Source: Desulfobacteraceae bacterium (GTDB lineage Bacteria > Desulfobacterota > Desulfobacteria > Desulfobacterales > Desulfobacteraceae). Taken from it: a DNA stretch of 64,000 nucleotides. Every line of letters begins with the position of its first letter. The stretch's first letter is position 1. The stretch covers positions 1-64,000 of the forward strand of contig QZLA01000226.1 of assembly GCA_004796375.1 (NCBI GenBank), given 5' to 3'. The translations under genes and the position numbers were made by a program. The notes under the pieces are model-generated. The model saw only the letters and a list, made by a program, of their open reading frames with translations, ran no database searches and was not told the DNA's origin. Positions 1 to 8,187 of the stretch are shown piece after piece.

Positions 1-102
1 CTCCTGTGGGGCAAGAGTTTACGCATATGCTTGCCCTGGCACAGTTCGCACTTGTGGATGCTTTTTCAAAAATCCGTTACCGTTGCAGCGTCCGCAAGCC
101 AT
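1..102 (-). pseudogene. Small DnaJ-type zinc-finger-like protein, frame-broken and cut by the window edge
   Basis: Reading leftward from an ATG at 102, the first frame encodes a CxxCxGxG motif (CGRCNGNGF) and then stops at about position 19 after 27 residues. In the neighbouring frame the sequence continues without a stop to the window edge and encodes a second motif, KCELCQGKH. Together they would form a paired CxxC zinc module like half of a DnaJ central domain. The frame changes near a T5-G-A5 tract (about 65-75), so a single-base indel, a sequencing error or a real break would each explain it. No function can be given beyond probable zinc binding. Confidence 0.35.
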
Positions 103-330
103 TGTTCTCTACCACTCTAGGGACGATAAAATAATACATATTACGTACTATGTAAATGGTTATTTTTTGTTGGGTGTTAAATTTTAAATAGTACTACCAT
201 TTATAAAGAAATTTTATCAAATTTTGGGATAAAAAGTACATAATTGCAACTGTGAATTAATGGTATTGTGACCTAAGGCGTTGAAAATTATCCATATAAT
301 TCTAATATATAAAATATTTTGGTTTTTGTA

Positions 331-359
331 TTGACACAGGGGGTGAGATTTTGTATTGA
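331..359 (+). promoter_or_regulatory. Sigma-70-type promoter of the GntR-Liv operon
   Basis: A perfect -35 hexamer TTGACA (331-336) is followed after 17 bases by TATTGA (354-359), a weak -10 match. It lies 45 bases before the regulator start codon. The -10 is poor, so the prediction depends mainly on the -35 and its position. Confidence 0.45.
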
Positions 360-366
360 TTTTTTG

Positions 367-382
367 AATGGTACGATCATTT
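367..382 (+). promoter_or_regulatory. Candidate operator for the FadR-type regulator
   Basis: An interrupted palindrome with AATG and CATT arms around a 7-base centre lies just downstream of the predicted -10. Its left arm AATGGTA recurs three times upstream (once inverted and once as AATGGTT). FadR-type regulators commonly bind short palindromes in their own promoters, so autoregulation is a reasonable inference. Confidence 0.35.
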
Positions 383-404
383 AACCCGTAACAATGGTTT
401 TCAA

Positions 405-1166
405 ATGAGCAGTGACCCCAAATTCACGCCGGTCAAGGGCACTAATATCAGTCAAAAGGTGGCGGATCAGATAGAATCCGCTATCCTCAACGGCGGTATC
501 CAGCCGGGAAATCGATTGTCAAGCGAAAGAGATCTCCAGACCCAGTTTGAAGTGGGGCGGGGTGCGATTCGAGAGGCACTGCAGGCCCTCAAACAAAAGG
601 GGATTATTGAGATCCGAAAAGGGGTTAAGGGCGGCGCCTATGTCAAGAAAATGGAGATCGGCAACGCCAGTGAATCCCTGTCCCTGCTCCTCAAGCAGAA
701 TAAAGTCCCTATAGATGATCTTGTCGAGTTCAGGGATGCCGTTGACCAGACCGAAGTCATCCTGGCCTCCATTCGCGGGGACAGGCAGGAAAAGCAGAGG
801 CTGGTTGAAATGGCCATGAAGCTCTCGGAACTGAGCACCCGGTCCGATGATCCCGATGTTGATGCGATCAAGGCCATTGACCGCGAGATGAACATGCTCC
901 TGGCCCAGATGACTAAAAATTCCGTGTTCGAGTGGATTAAGAATACCATCCAGATGAGTATCGGGTCATACGACTCTTTGCTGTACGAAAGCGCAAATTA
1001 CCGGGATAAAACCATTGATAACTGGATTAAAACCGCAAAAGAAATTGCTGCGGGCGAACCCCTGAAAGCCCTTTCACGGTGCTCCTATCACTATGTGCTC
1101 CTCCAGAGCTGTATAAAAGACCAGGAACTTGGCAAAACCGAATCGAATGACGTTAAGGAGAAATAG
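405..1166 (+). CDS. FadR-subfamily GntR transcriptional regulator
   Basis: This 253-residue protein is a metabolite-responsive DNA-binding regulator. Residues about 14-80 form a GntR winged helix-turn-helix (GNRLSSERDL, RGAIREALQAL). Residues about 95-235 form the helical FCD effector domain. The usual FCD metal-ligand set is incomplete: the Asp-x-x-x-His motif reads DREMN, with Asn replacing His, while a late His (YHY) remains. The ligand pocket may therefore not use a metal. It is the first gene of the Liv/AOR/GMC cluster, only 2 bases before livG, so it probably senses the imported substrate or an oxidation product and controls the cluster from the promoter upstream. The family call is firm and the effector is unknown. 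Confidence 0.9.
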   Translation: MSSDPKFTPVKGTNISQKVADQIESAILNGGIQPGNRLSSERDLQTQFEVGRGAIREALQALKQKGIIEIRKGVKGGAYVKKMEIGNASESLSLLLKQNKVPIDDLVEFRDAVDQTEVILASIRGDRQEKQRLVEMAMKLSELSTRSDDPDVDAIKAIDREMNMLLAQMTKNSVFEWIKNTIQMSIGSYDSLLYESANYRDKTIDNWIKTAKEIAAGEPLKALSRCSYHYVLLQSCIKDQELGKTESNDVKEK

Positions 1167-1168
1167 AC

Positions 1169-1879
1169 ATGCTGAAACTCTCGAATGTGACCAAGCGGTT
1201 TGGCGCACTCATTGCGGTCAACAACCTGAGCTTTGAAGTCAGCCAGGGGCAGGTGTTCGGGATTGCCGGGCCAAACGGAGCCGGCAAGTCAACCGTGTAC
1301 AACCTGATTACGGGATTTTACGACTTTGAAGGGTCCATCCGGTTTGACGGCAAGGAAATATCCGGCATGAAGCCTCATCAGATTGCCCAGCTGGGCATTT
1401 CGCGTACCTTCCAGATACCGCAGACATTTCCCAGCCTGACCGTCGAACAGAGCCTGGAAGTCGGTAACCGGTTCGGCAACCGTGCCAAACACGATGCCAG
1501 ACGGATTGAAAGAATCATCGATTTTGTTGAGCTCCAGAGTGAACGTCATGAGTTCACCGGGACCTTGAACCTGCTGGGAAAGAAAAAGCTGATGATCGGG
1601 GCCGCACTGGCCACTGATCCCAAGATATTGATGCTGGATGAGCCCATGGCCGGATCCAATGCCCACGAAATCAAGGCGTTGATGGAACTGATACAGCGCA
1701 TGAATCAGGAGCTGGGGATCACCATCATCATTATCGAGCACTTTATGAAAGTGCTCACCGAACTTACCGAAACATTATTAATCATAGAGACCGGCACTGA
1801 AATCTGTTGTGGCGACCCCGAGGTGGTTACCAGTGATCCCCGGGTGATCGAGTGCTATCTGGGAGGCGATGATGATTAA
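1169..1879 (+). CDS. livG: Liv-type ABC transporter ATP-binding protein (LivG-like)
   Basis: This is a cytoplasmic ATPase subunit of a branched-chain-amino-acid/amide-type importer, 236 residues, slightly shorter than typical LivG. The Walker A motif is GPNGAGKST near residue 35, and Walker B with the catalytic Glu is ILMLDEP near 155. The ABC signature, normally a form of LSxGQ, is degenerate here (NLLGKKKLMIG). The partner LivF keeps a good signature, so one ATP site of the pair may be weak. The start is set by an AAGGAG ribosome site 8 bases upstream. The gene follows the regulator after 2 bases and overlaps livF. The substrate cannot be read from this subunit. Confidence 0.88.
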   Translation: MLKLSNVTKRFGALIAVNNLSFEVSQGQVFGIAGPNGAGKSTVYNLITGFYDFEGSIRFDGKEISGMKPHQIAQLGISRTFQIPQTFPSLTVEQSLEVGNRFGNRAKHDARRIERIIDFVELQSERHEFTGTLNLLGKKKLMIGAALATDPKILMLDEPMAGSNAHEIKALMELIQRMNQELGITIIIIEHFMKVLTELTETLLIIETGTEICCGDPEVVTSDPRVIECYLGGDDD

Positions 1880-2576
1880 GGTTTCCAACTTGAATGCCTA
1901 TTACGGCCAGTTCCATGTCCTGAAGGATGTCAATATCACTGTTGAGGAAAAGGGAGTGGTGGTGATTCTCGGTCCCAACGGTCATGGTAAAAGCACCCTG
2001 CTCAAATCGATCTGCGGCCTGGCCGAGAGGATCACCGGGGATATCTCCCTGAACGGTACCCCCATCAGCCAGCTGCCCACAGAAAAAATTGTCGATCTGG
2101 GTGTGGTGTATATTGCGGAGACCCGGGAACTGTTCCCCAACATGACCGTGCTGGAGAACCTGAAACTCGGGGCCTATTCCAAGCATGCCAGGCCCTTTGA
2201 GGCGCAGAATCTTGAAAAGGTCCTGGATCTGTTCCCCAGGCTCGCTGACCGACGGGGCCAGATGGCCTCTACCATGAGCGGTGGCGAGGCCAAAATGCTC
2301 GCCATTGCCAGGGGCCTGATGTCCAATGCCACTTTCCTGGCCGTTGATGAACCCTCGTTGGGGCTGCAGCCCAATCTGAGAACAGAGGTGTTCAACACCA
2401 TTCAAACCATCAATGAACAAGGGATGACCATCCTGCTGGTTGAGCAGAACATTCCCCAGATCGCCCAGCTGGCAAGTAAAATCTATGTTCTTGAGGAGGG
2501 CCAGATCACCTTTGAAGGTAGCAAGGATGAGGCGGTCAGTGATGATCACCTCAAGGAAATATTCCTGGGGATGTAA
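1869..2576 (+). CDS. livF: Liv-type ABC transporter ATP-binding protein (LivF-like)
   Basis: This is the second ATPase of the importer, 235 residues, the normal LivF length. It shows Walker A GPNGHGKST near residue 35, a clear signature MSGGE near 135 and Walker B FLAVDEP near 158. It overlaps the end of livG by 11 bases, which indicates translational coupling. Two adjacent ATG codons (1869 and 1872) are possible starts; a GGGAGG site at 1861-1866 is better spaced for the second. Confidence 0.9.
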   Translation: MMIKVSNLNAYYGQFHVLKDVNITVEEKGVVVILGPNGHGKSTLLKSICGLAERITGDISLNGTPISQLPTEKIVDLGVVYIAETRELFPNMTVLENLKLGAYSKHARPFEAQNLEKVLDLFPRLADRRGQMASTMSGGEAKMLAIARGLMSNATFLAVDEPSLGLQPNLRTEVFNTIQTINEQGMTILLVEQNIPQIAQLASKIYVLEEGQITFEGSKDEAVSDDHLKEIFLGM

Positions 2577-2628
2577 CCCATGGCCGTTTTAATGAAGACC
2601 CTTAACATTTTATTGAAAAGAAAACACC

Positions 2629-3531
2629 ATGTTTAATGAAGACACCATCTTACTGCTGTATGAGATCACCGATGTCATCATCGCAGGGCTCTCCAATGGT
2701 TCGGTTTACGCATTAATGGCCATTGGGATGACCCTGGTTTACGGTGTGACAAAAGCCTTCAACTTTGCCTATGGCGACTTTTTCAATATGGGCGGGTACT
2801 TTGCCTGGATCCTGATTGTCGGTCTCGGCCTACAGTTCGGCGGCTATATCACCGTTTTGATCATTGTTCTGCCGCTATTATTCCTGGTTGGATACGGGCT
2901 GGAAAAATTTATGGTGGCACCTCTGAGGAAACGGGCAGACTGGGAGAACCGGGTGATGATGCTGACCCTGGGGCTGGCGTTGTTCCTGAGCAATTTGTAC
3001 ATGGTCCTGTTCGGTACAAAGCTGAAATCCCTTCCCCCTATCATGGACGGGATTCTGGAGATCGGGCAGATTGTTTTCTCCTATCAGGATATCATGATCT
3101 TTGTCCTGTCTCTGGGCGGTATCCTGACCTTTGGCTGGCTTTTGAACAATACCCGGACCGGCATGGCGGTCCGGGCCGTTGCCCAGAACCCGGAAGGGGC
3201 AAAAATCGTCGGGATCAACATCAAGCGGATCTTTGCGTCCACCTTTGCCATATCCACGGTGATGGTCGGGTTTGGCGGCATTCTGCTGAGCCAGAAACTG
3301 TTTATCAATCCAACCTCAGGCGGTTCGATTATGGTCAAGGCCTGGGTGGTGACGGCATTCGGCGGCATGGGATCCATCAGGGGGGGGCTGTATGCCGCGT
3401 TCATTATCGGCATGATGGAAGCGTTTGTGGGCTGGATATTCGGCATGAGCTACACCATCATCGCTCTTTTTGTTCTTCTTCTGGCAACACTGGTCATCAG
3501 ACCGCAAGGATTAATGGGAAAGGGTGCATAG
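2629..3531 (+). CDS. livH: Liv-type ABC transporter permease (LivH-like)
   Basis: This 300-residue inner-membrane permease has about eight hydrophobic helices. Family landmarks include SNGSVYALMAIGMTLVYGV near the N-terminus, RAVAQNPEGAKIVGIN (about 184-199) in the loop that contacts the ATPases, and AFGGMGSIRGG near 245. It pairs with the next gene to form the channel. The ribosome site is weak, but no better start is seen. It lies 52 bases after livF. Confidence 0.9.
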   Translation: MFNEDTILLLYEITDVIIAGLSNGSVYALMAIGMTLVYGVTKAFNFAYGDFFNMGGYFAWILIVGLGLQFGGYITVLIIVLPLLFLVGYGLEKFMVAPLRKRADWENRVMMLTLGLALFLSNLYMVLFGTKLKSLPPIMDGILEIGQIVFSYQDIMIFVLSLGGILTFGWLLNNTRTGMAVRAVAQNPEGAKIVGINIKRIFASTFAISTVMVGFGGILLSQKLFINPTSGGSIMVKAWVVTAFGGMGSIRGGLYAAFIIGMMEAFVGWIFGMSYTIIALFVLLLATLVIRPQGLMGKGA

Positions 3532-3534
3532 ATC

Positions 3535-4500
3535 ATGAAATTAAAACAGATGGCAGCGATCATCGTTATTGCATACGGGGTTCTGGCGGTTTTGCCCATG
3601 TTCGTGGGAGACATCCCCTATATCATGAATATATTGATCATGTGCCTGATCTGGGCGGTGGTGGCCTCAAGCTGGGATGTGATCATGGGGTTTGCAGGTA
3701 TCTTTTCATTCGGACAGGTGGCCTTTTTTGTCATGGGGGCCTACTGCTCGGCCATCCTGGCCATTAATTTTCATATCCCACCGGTGTTCACAATCATTAT
3801 TGCCGGCTTCTTTACTGCCGGCATGGGGGTACTGGTCGGCCTGCCCTGTCTTAAGCTGGCCGGTCCATATGTGGCCCTTGTGACCTTCGGGGTACACATG
3901 GCCCTGCAGCCGCTGCTCAAAGGCCAGATCGGTATCGCGCTGGGTTCCGGCGGGGCGCTGGGGCTTCTGGCGATTCCCCCGATCAGCATTTTTGGCTACA
4001 CCTTTGGTACGGATAATATCGTCCCCACCTTTTACCTGATCCTGGTCATCTCCATGGCCTGTGCACTCACCATCATGGCCATGGTCAAATCCTACTGGGG
4101 GCTGGCATTTCTTGCTCTGAAAGATTCACAGCCTTTTGCCACCAGCCTGGGCATCAGCGCATTCAAGTATAAGTTGATGGTGTTTGCCGTGACCTCGTTT
4201 TTAACCGGGATCATCGGCGGGGTTTACGGTCATTTTTACGGGGTGCTGTCGGTCCGGATGCTGGATCTGGACCTGTTCAGTATCCTCATGGTCATGATCC
4301 TGGCAGGCGGCCTGGGGCATTTCCCCGGTGCGATCATCGGGTCCTTTTTAGTGGTTGCCGCTTCAGAGCTTATGGCACCCCTGGGTGTCTACCGGGCGGT
4401 GACCATGGGGGCGATCGTTGTGGTCCTGGTGCTGGCACTGCCGGACGGCGTAATGGGAGTCTTCTCAAAACGGCTCAACAATCATGCGCAAAAAGCATGA
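3535..4500 (+). CDS. livM: Liv-type ABC transporter permease (LivM-like)
   Basis: This second channel subunit has 321 residues and multiple membrane segments. It carries the LivM landmarks SFGQVAFFVMGAY near residue 60, ALKDSQPFATSLGI near 196 (contact loop for the ATPase) and GGLGHFPGAIIGS near 260. It begins 3 bases after livH and is preceded by an AAAGGG ribosome site. Together with livG, livF, livH and the downstream binding protein it completes the importer. Confidence 0.9.
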   Translation: MKLKQMAAIIVIAYGVLAVLPMFVGDIPYIMNILIMCLIWAVVASSWDVIMGFAGIFSFGQVAFFVMGAYCSAILAINFHIPPVFTIIIAGFFTAGMGVLVGLPCLKLAGPYVALVTFGVHMALQPLLKGQIGIALGSGGALGLLAIPPISIFGYTFGTDNIVPTFYLILVISMACALTIMAMVKSYWGLAFLALKDSQPFATSLGISAFKYKLMVFAVTSFLTGIIGGVYGHFYGVLSVRMLDLDLFSILMVMILAGGLGHFPGAIIGSFLVVAASELMAPLGVYRAVTMGAIVVVLVLALPDGVMGVFSKRLNNHAQKA

Positions 4501-4588
4501 GCGTTGCCCGGACAACGTTGGGGAGACCTGAACATATCACCGGTTTTTGATAGGTGGGTTTTCGTTTATAACAAAGGAGGAGGGTTTT

Positions 4589-5809
4589 ATGAAAAGATTC
4601 AAAGTATTGCCGTTAATTTTGATTATCTGCTGTTTTATGATCAAGGGAGCATTTGCCGCCGATACCATTCCCATTGGCGTACCCATCCCCATGACCGGAT
4701 GGGCCGCCGGTTCCGGTACCGATTATTTTCACGGGATTAAGATGGCCATTGATGAAATCAATGAGAGCGGCGGCCTTTTAGGCAAGCAGATCGATATCAT
4801 CCGGTTTGACTCCAAGGGGTTTGAACCCGAGATCGTCATGCAGGCCGCGGATTACCTGTGCGGCCAGAAAAACGTGGCTGCGGTCCATGCCGGATGGGCC
4901 GGATGGGGACAGGATGTTCGCGCTTATGGTAAATATGACGCACCGTTTTTTGCGGATGACGGTTCTGAAGCAGCCGTTAATGTATTCAGGGAAGACCCTG
5001 CAAAATACTACAATATCTACCAGCTGACCCCCACGGGACCGGACCAGGCCGGCTCCATGTTCCGTGCGTTGACCAGCCTGCCGTATGAGTATCCCAACAA
5101 AAAGATCGTCATCATTAATACGGATGACTCCTGGGGACTTGAAATCGGTGATACCATCCAGAAAAATTTTGAAAAAATCGGATGGAAAGTGGCCAAACGG
5201 GAAACGGTTCCATATGGGACGACGGAATGGGGTGTGATCCTGTCCCAGATCCGCCGGATCAAACCGGCTCTGATCCATTTTGAGATTGCCAGCGGCCAGG
5301 AAAACATCTCCTTTTTTCAGCAGTTCCTGAAACGGCCCACCAACTCCATCGTCAGCCTGGGTTGGGGAATCACGCCCCGTGAGGTGATCAACGTTCTGGG
5401 TACCAAGGCAGACGGTCTTGTGGGCGAGATGCCTTCTGGTCTGCCTGCCCCTAAAGCGCCTAACGCGGAAGGCCAGGCCTGGCTTGAAAAATGGTATACA
5501 CTTTACAAGCATCAGGTGCCTGCGGGTGCATGGATCTCCTATACTGCGGTCAAGGCATGGGCCAACGCCGTAACTCAGGTGGGTGATGCCTATGATTTTA
5601 AAGCGGTCAATAAATACCTGAAAGAAAACGGGTATGACGGGATCCAGGGCAAGATCATGTGGGATAAGGACAATGTGCTGCGCCTCCAGAAAGGGTCTCC
5701 TGTGGTCCATTACCAGGTCCAGGGTGGTGAACTCCAGGCGATCTTCACGGATCCGGACATGACACCCTATCCGGGTTCCAAGTTTATCAAACCGCGCTGG
5801 ATAAAGTAA
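4589..5809 (+). CDS. Periplasmic Liv-type substrate-binding protein
   Basis: This 406-residue secreted receptor captures the substrate for the Liv transporter. The start at 4589 is chosen because AAAGGAGG ends 8 bases upstream and because it gives a clean signal peptide (MKRFKVLPL, hydrophobic core, then AFA-AD). The mature protein fits the Peripla_BP_6 fold (IPIGVPIPMTGW, AIDEINESGGLLGKQI). The family covers amino acids, amides, urea and various aromatic or aliphatic acids, so the ligand is open. Placing the binding protein after the permeases is unusual, since it is often first. A strong hairpin follows the stop codon and may raise its expression relative to the enzymes downstream. Confidence 0.9.
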   Translation: MKRFKVLPLILIICCFMIKGAFAADTIPIGVPIPMTGWAAGSGTDYFHGIKMAIDEINESGGLLGKQIDIIRFDSKGFEPEIVMQAADYLCGQKNVAAVHAGWAGWGQDVRAYGKYDAPFFADDGSEAAVNVFREDPAKYYNIYQLTPTGPDQAGSMFRALTSLPYEYPNKKIVIINTDDSWGLEIGDTIQKNFEKIGWKVAKRETVPYGTTEWGVILSQIRRIKPALIHFEIASGQENISFFQQFLKRPTNSIVSLGWGITPREVINVLGTKADGLVGEMPSGLPAPKAPNAEGQAWLEKWYTLYKHQVPAGAWISYTAVKAWANAVTQVGDAYDFKAVNKYLKENGYDGIQGKIMWDKDNVLRLQKGSPVVHYQVQGGELQAIFTDPDMTPYPGSKFIKPRWIK

Positions 5810-5832
5810 ATATCAACAGATCTGCCTAGTAT

Positions 5833-5862
5833 GGGAAAGCGCTGTGCTGGCGGCGCTTTCCC
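5833..5862 (+). terminator. Strong hairpin after the binding-protein gene (attenuator-like)
   Basis: A perfect 10-base stem, GGGAAAGCGC (5833-5842) and GCGCTTTCCC (5853-5862), encloses a 10-base loop and lies 24 bases after the stop codon. No T-tract follows, so it is more likely an mRNA-stabilising or partial-termination hairpin than a full terminator. That would give more binding protein than enzyme from one transcript. Confidence 0.6.
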
Positions 5863-5900
5863 TTCCGGGCAGAAAAGAAACACAGAACCAGGAGACAGAT

Positions 5901-6323
5901 ATCAAATCCCTTATTCACATAAATTTTGATAAATGCACGGGATGCAGTCTGTGCCAGCTTGAATGCAGCATGGATCTCACCGGCGGATACAATCCCCGGC
6001 GGGCACGGCTGGCCATAGAGCACCGGCGTGAAAATCTGTACCATTTTCCCGTTGTCTGCAATCAATGTGATAATGCCTACTGTATGAATGTCTGTCCCAG
6101 CAAGGCGATCAGTCGGACAGATCAGGGCATTGTCTGTATCGATGCAGAGCGGTGTATCGGTTGCGGGCTGTGTGTGGAGTACTGCCCCATTGACATGGTG
6201 GCCATCCATCCGGGTACGGGAAAGGCGGCGAAATGCGAGATGTGCCAGGGTCACCCCCTGTGCATTGAGGTGTGTCCGACCGGTGCGCTTGAAATGGTTA
6301 CACTTGGGGGGGAACAGGAATGA
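5901..6323 (+). CDS. Polyferredoxin partner of the aldehyde oxidoreductase; probable AUC start
   Basis: This roughly 140-residue protein carries four Cys clusters (CTGCSLCQLEC, CNQCDNAYCMNVCP, CIGCGLCVEYCP, CEMCQGHPLCIEVCP), enough for up to four [4Fe-4S] centres. Its stop overlaps the AOR start by 4 bases, so it should be the electron-accepting subunit of that enzyme. No ATG, GTG or TTG precedes the first Cys except a GTG at 5844, which lies in the loop of the preceding hairpin and has no ribosome site. An ATC at 5901 sits 6 bases after AGGAG and would give a natural N-terminus ([M]KSLIHINFDKC). A rare AUC start or a point change from ATG is therefore inferred. Confidence 0.82.
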   Translation: MKSLIHINFDKCTGCSLCQLECSMDLTGGYNPRRARLAIEHRRENLYHFPVVCNQCDNAYCMNVCPSKAISRTDQGIVCIDAERCIGCGLCVEYCPIDMVAIHPGTGKAAKCEMCQGHPLCIEVCPTGALEMVTLGGEQE

Positions 6324-8161
6324 ATGCATATACCGGCAAGTTGCTCATCATTGACCTGACTGACAGATCCAGTGACATTTTTCCTGTTCCGGATGCAATG
6401 AAACAGGCATTTATCGGCGGTAAAGGGTATGGCGCACGGCTGCTATGCGACTGGGTGCCGCCGGGAACAGATCCCTTGGGCCCTGAAAACCCGATCATGT
6501 TTCTGACCGGTCCCTTGACCGGTACCCTGGCTCCGGCCATGCGGGGCTGCATCATCACCCGGTCACCCTTGACCGGCTTGTTTCTGGATTCCTACTTCGG
6601 CGGCAGTTTCAGTCCTGAAATCAAATATGCCGGGTATGACGGCATTGTCATTAAAGGCCGGGCCGATGCACCATCATACATCTGGATCGATGATGAGACG
6701 GTCGAAATAAGGGATGCCCGCCACCTTTGGGGGACCGATGCCCTTACCGCCAACCAGCGGATCAAGGAAGACCTTGGAGATGATACCGTCAGGATTGCCA
6801 GTATCGGGCAGGCCGGTGAAAACCAGGTCCTGTTTTCCCTGGTCAGCTGTGAGTTTAACCGACAGGCCGGCCGCGGCGGCGCCGGTGCGGTCATGGGGGC
6901 CAAAAACCTGAAAGCGATCGCCGTCAGGGGCGGCAATTCGGTTAAAGTCCATGATCCCCAAGGGTTTTCACAGGCCTGTAAAAATGCGTTTGAAGAACTT
7001 AGGAAAAGCCCGGATGTAGAGGCGTTGAGAGTGGCCGGGACAGCCTCTGCGGTTGAATTTGCCAACGAAACCGGGCTTCTGCCGAATAAAAATTATAAAA
7101 ACGGGACCTTTGCCAAGGCGTCCAAAATTGCCGATAAAGGGCAATCCAAACACCTGTGGCTGGGCAGTTCCGCCTGCCTGGGGTGTCCCATCCGCTGCAG
7201 CAAGATCGGTGCGGTCAGAACCGGGAAATTCAAAGGATTTGTCACCGATATCATTGAATATGAATCAGCCGCCCTTCTGGGGGCCAACCTGGATATTTCC
7301 GATATCCGGGCCGTGGCCCACCTGACGAAATTGTGTGACCTCTACGGCATGGATTCCATGTCTTCGGGCAACCTGATCGGGTTTGCCATGGAAGCGTGTG
7401 AAACAGGCCTGATAAAAACACCCAAAGGAATCGATCTCACCTTTGGGAATGTAGAGGCCGCTGAATACCTGATTCATGACATGGCCGGACAGAAAAGCGA
7501 ACTGGGAAGACTGTTGTCCAAAGGTGTAAAGCAGGCTGCAAAAGAGATCGGTGATCCCGCTGAAGCCTTTGCCGTTCACACCAAGGGGCTTGAAACCCCG
7601 GCATGGGGCCCGAGAGGCGTATCCGGAATGGGGCTGGCCTACATGACAACCGACAGGGGCGGGTGCCACCAGAGAGGGTTTACCGTGTCCTATGAACTCG
7701 GCGGCGAGTACAACGGGGTGCCCATGGATCCGCTCACCACTGAGAACAAGGCCCGTATGGTCGTAGAACTTCAGAATTACTCAGCCGGAACAGATACATT
7801 GGTCAAATGTGATTTCGGCAGTTTCGGTATTTCTGATACCACCTATGCGCAATTGCTCACAGCGGCTGTCGGAGGTGATGTCCAACCCGGTGCGTTTTAT
7901 GAAACCGGGGAACGTATTTGGAATCTTGTGAGGATGTTCAACCTGGCAAACGGAACCGATGAAAGCCAGGACACGCTTCCTGCAAGGTTTGTTAAAGAGG
8001 CCCTTCCTGACGGCCCTGCCAAAGGCCACCTGATTTCCGAAAGGGACATGGCCCGGATGAAACAGGAGTATTATGACTTAAGGGGGTGGGATAAAAGCGG
8101 CACCCCCTTGAAAGAGACCCTGGCCCGACTGGGGCTGGAAGATGAAAATACCAATCAATAG
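6320..8161 (+). CDS. aor: Tungsten-type aldehyde:ferredoxin oxidoreductase
   Basis: This 613-residue cytoplasmic enzyme oxidises aldehydes to carboxylic acids and passes electrons to ferredoxin, using a bis-pterin tungsten (or molybdenum) cofactor and a [4Fe-4S] cluster. The length matches the AOR family. Cluster ligands are visible as Cys286, Cys289 and Cys293 (CLGCPIRC) and the distant Cys497 (VKCDFG). The N-terminal domain shows IGGKGYGARLL and RGGAGAVMGAKNLKAI, both typical of the family. It is translationally coupled to the ferredoxin gene and followed by a GMC alcohol dehydrogenase. The aldehyde it handles is probably the product of that dehydrogenase. The family is certain and the substrate is inferred. 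Confidence 0.93.
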   Translation: MNAYTGKLLIIDLTDRSSDIFPVPDAMKQAFIGGKGYGARLLCDWVPPGTDPLGPENPIMFLTGPLTGTLAPAMRGCIITRSPLTGLFLDSYFGGSFSPEIKYAGYDGIVIKGRADAPSYIWIDDETVEIRDARHLWGTDALTANQRIKEDLGDDTVRIASIGQAGENQVLFSLVSCEFNRQAGRGGAGAVMGAKNLKAIAVRGGNSVKVHDPQGFSQACKNAFEELRKSPDVEALRVAGTASAVEFANETGLLPNKNYKNGTFAKASKIADKGQSKHLWLGSSACLGCPIRCSKIGAVRTGKFKGFVTDIIEYESAALLGANLDISDIRAVAHLTKLCDLYGMDSMSSGNLIGFAMEACETGLIKTPKGIDLTFGNVEAAEYLIHDMAGQKSELGRLLSKGVKQAAKEIGDPAEAFAVHTKGLETPAWGPRGVSGMGLAYMTTDRGGCHQRGFTVSYELGGEYNGVPMDPLTTENKARMVVELQNYSAGTDTLVKCDFGSFGISDTTYAQLLTAAVGGDVQPGAFYETGERIWNLVRMFNLANGTDESQDTLPARFVKEALPDGPAKGHLISERDMARMKQEYYDLRGWDKSGTPLKETLARLGLEDENTNQ

Positions 8162-8187
8162 TAACGTGAACGTTGTATGGGAGAGGA

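Larger units (their letters stand above)
103..404. other. AT-rich intergenic region upstream of the FadR-type regulator
   Basis: This stretch has no convincing gene. It is much more AT-rich than the flanking coding DNA. It holds a sigma-70-like promoter near its right end and several copies of the word AATGGT(A/T) in both orientations (about 155-162, 189-202 inverted, 259-266, 367-382), which could be operator half-sites for the regulator that follows. Confidence 0.5.

Noticed and set aside
4504-4740. A 78-codon frame between livM and the binding-protein gene
   Set aside because: It overlaps the start of the binding protein in another frame and has no ribosome site or motif.
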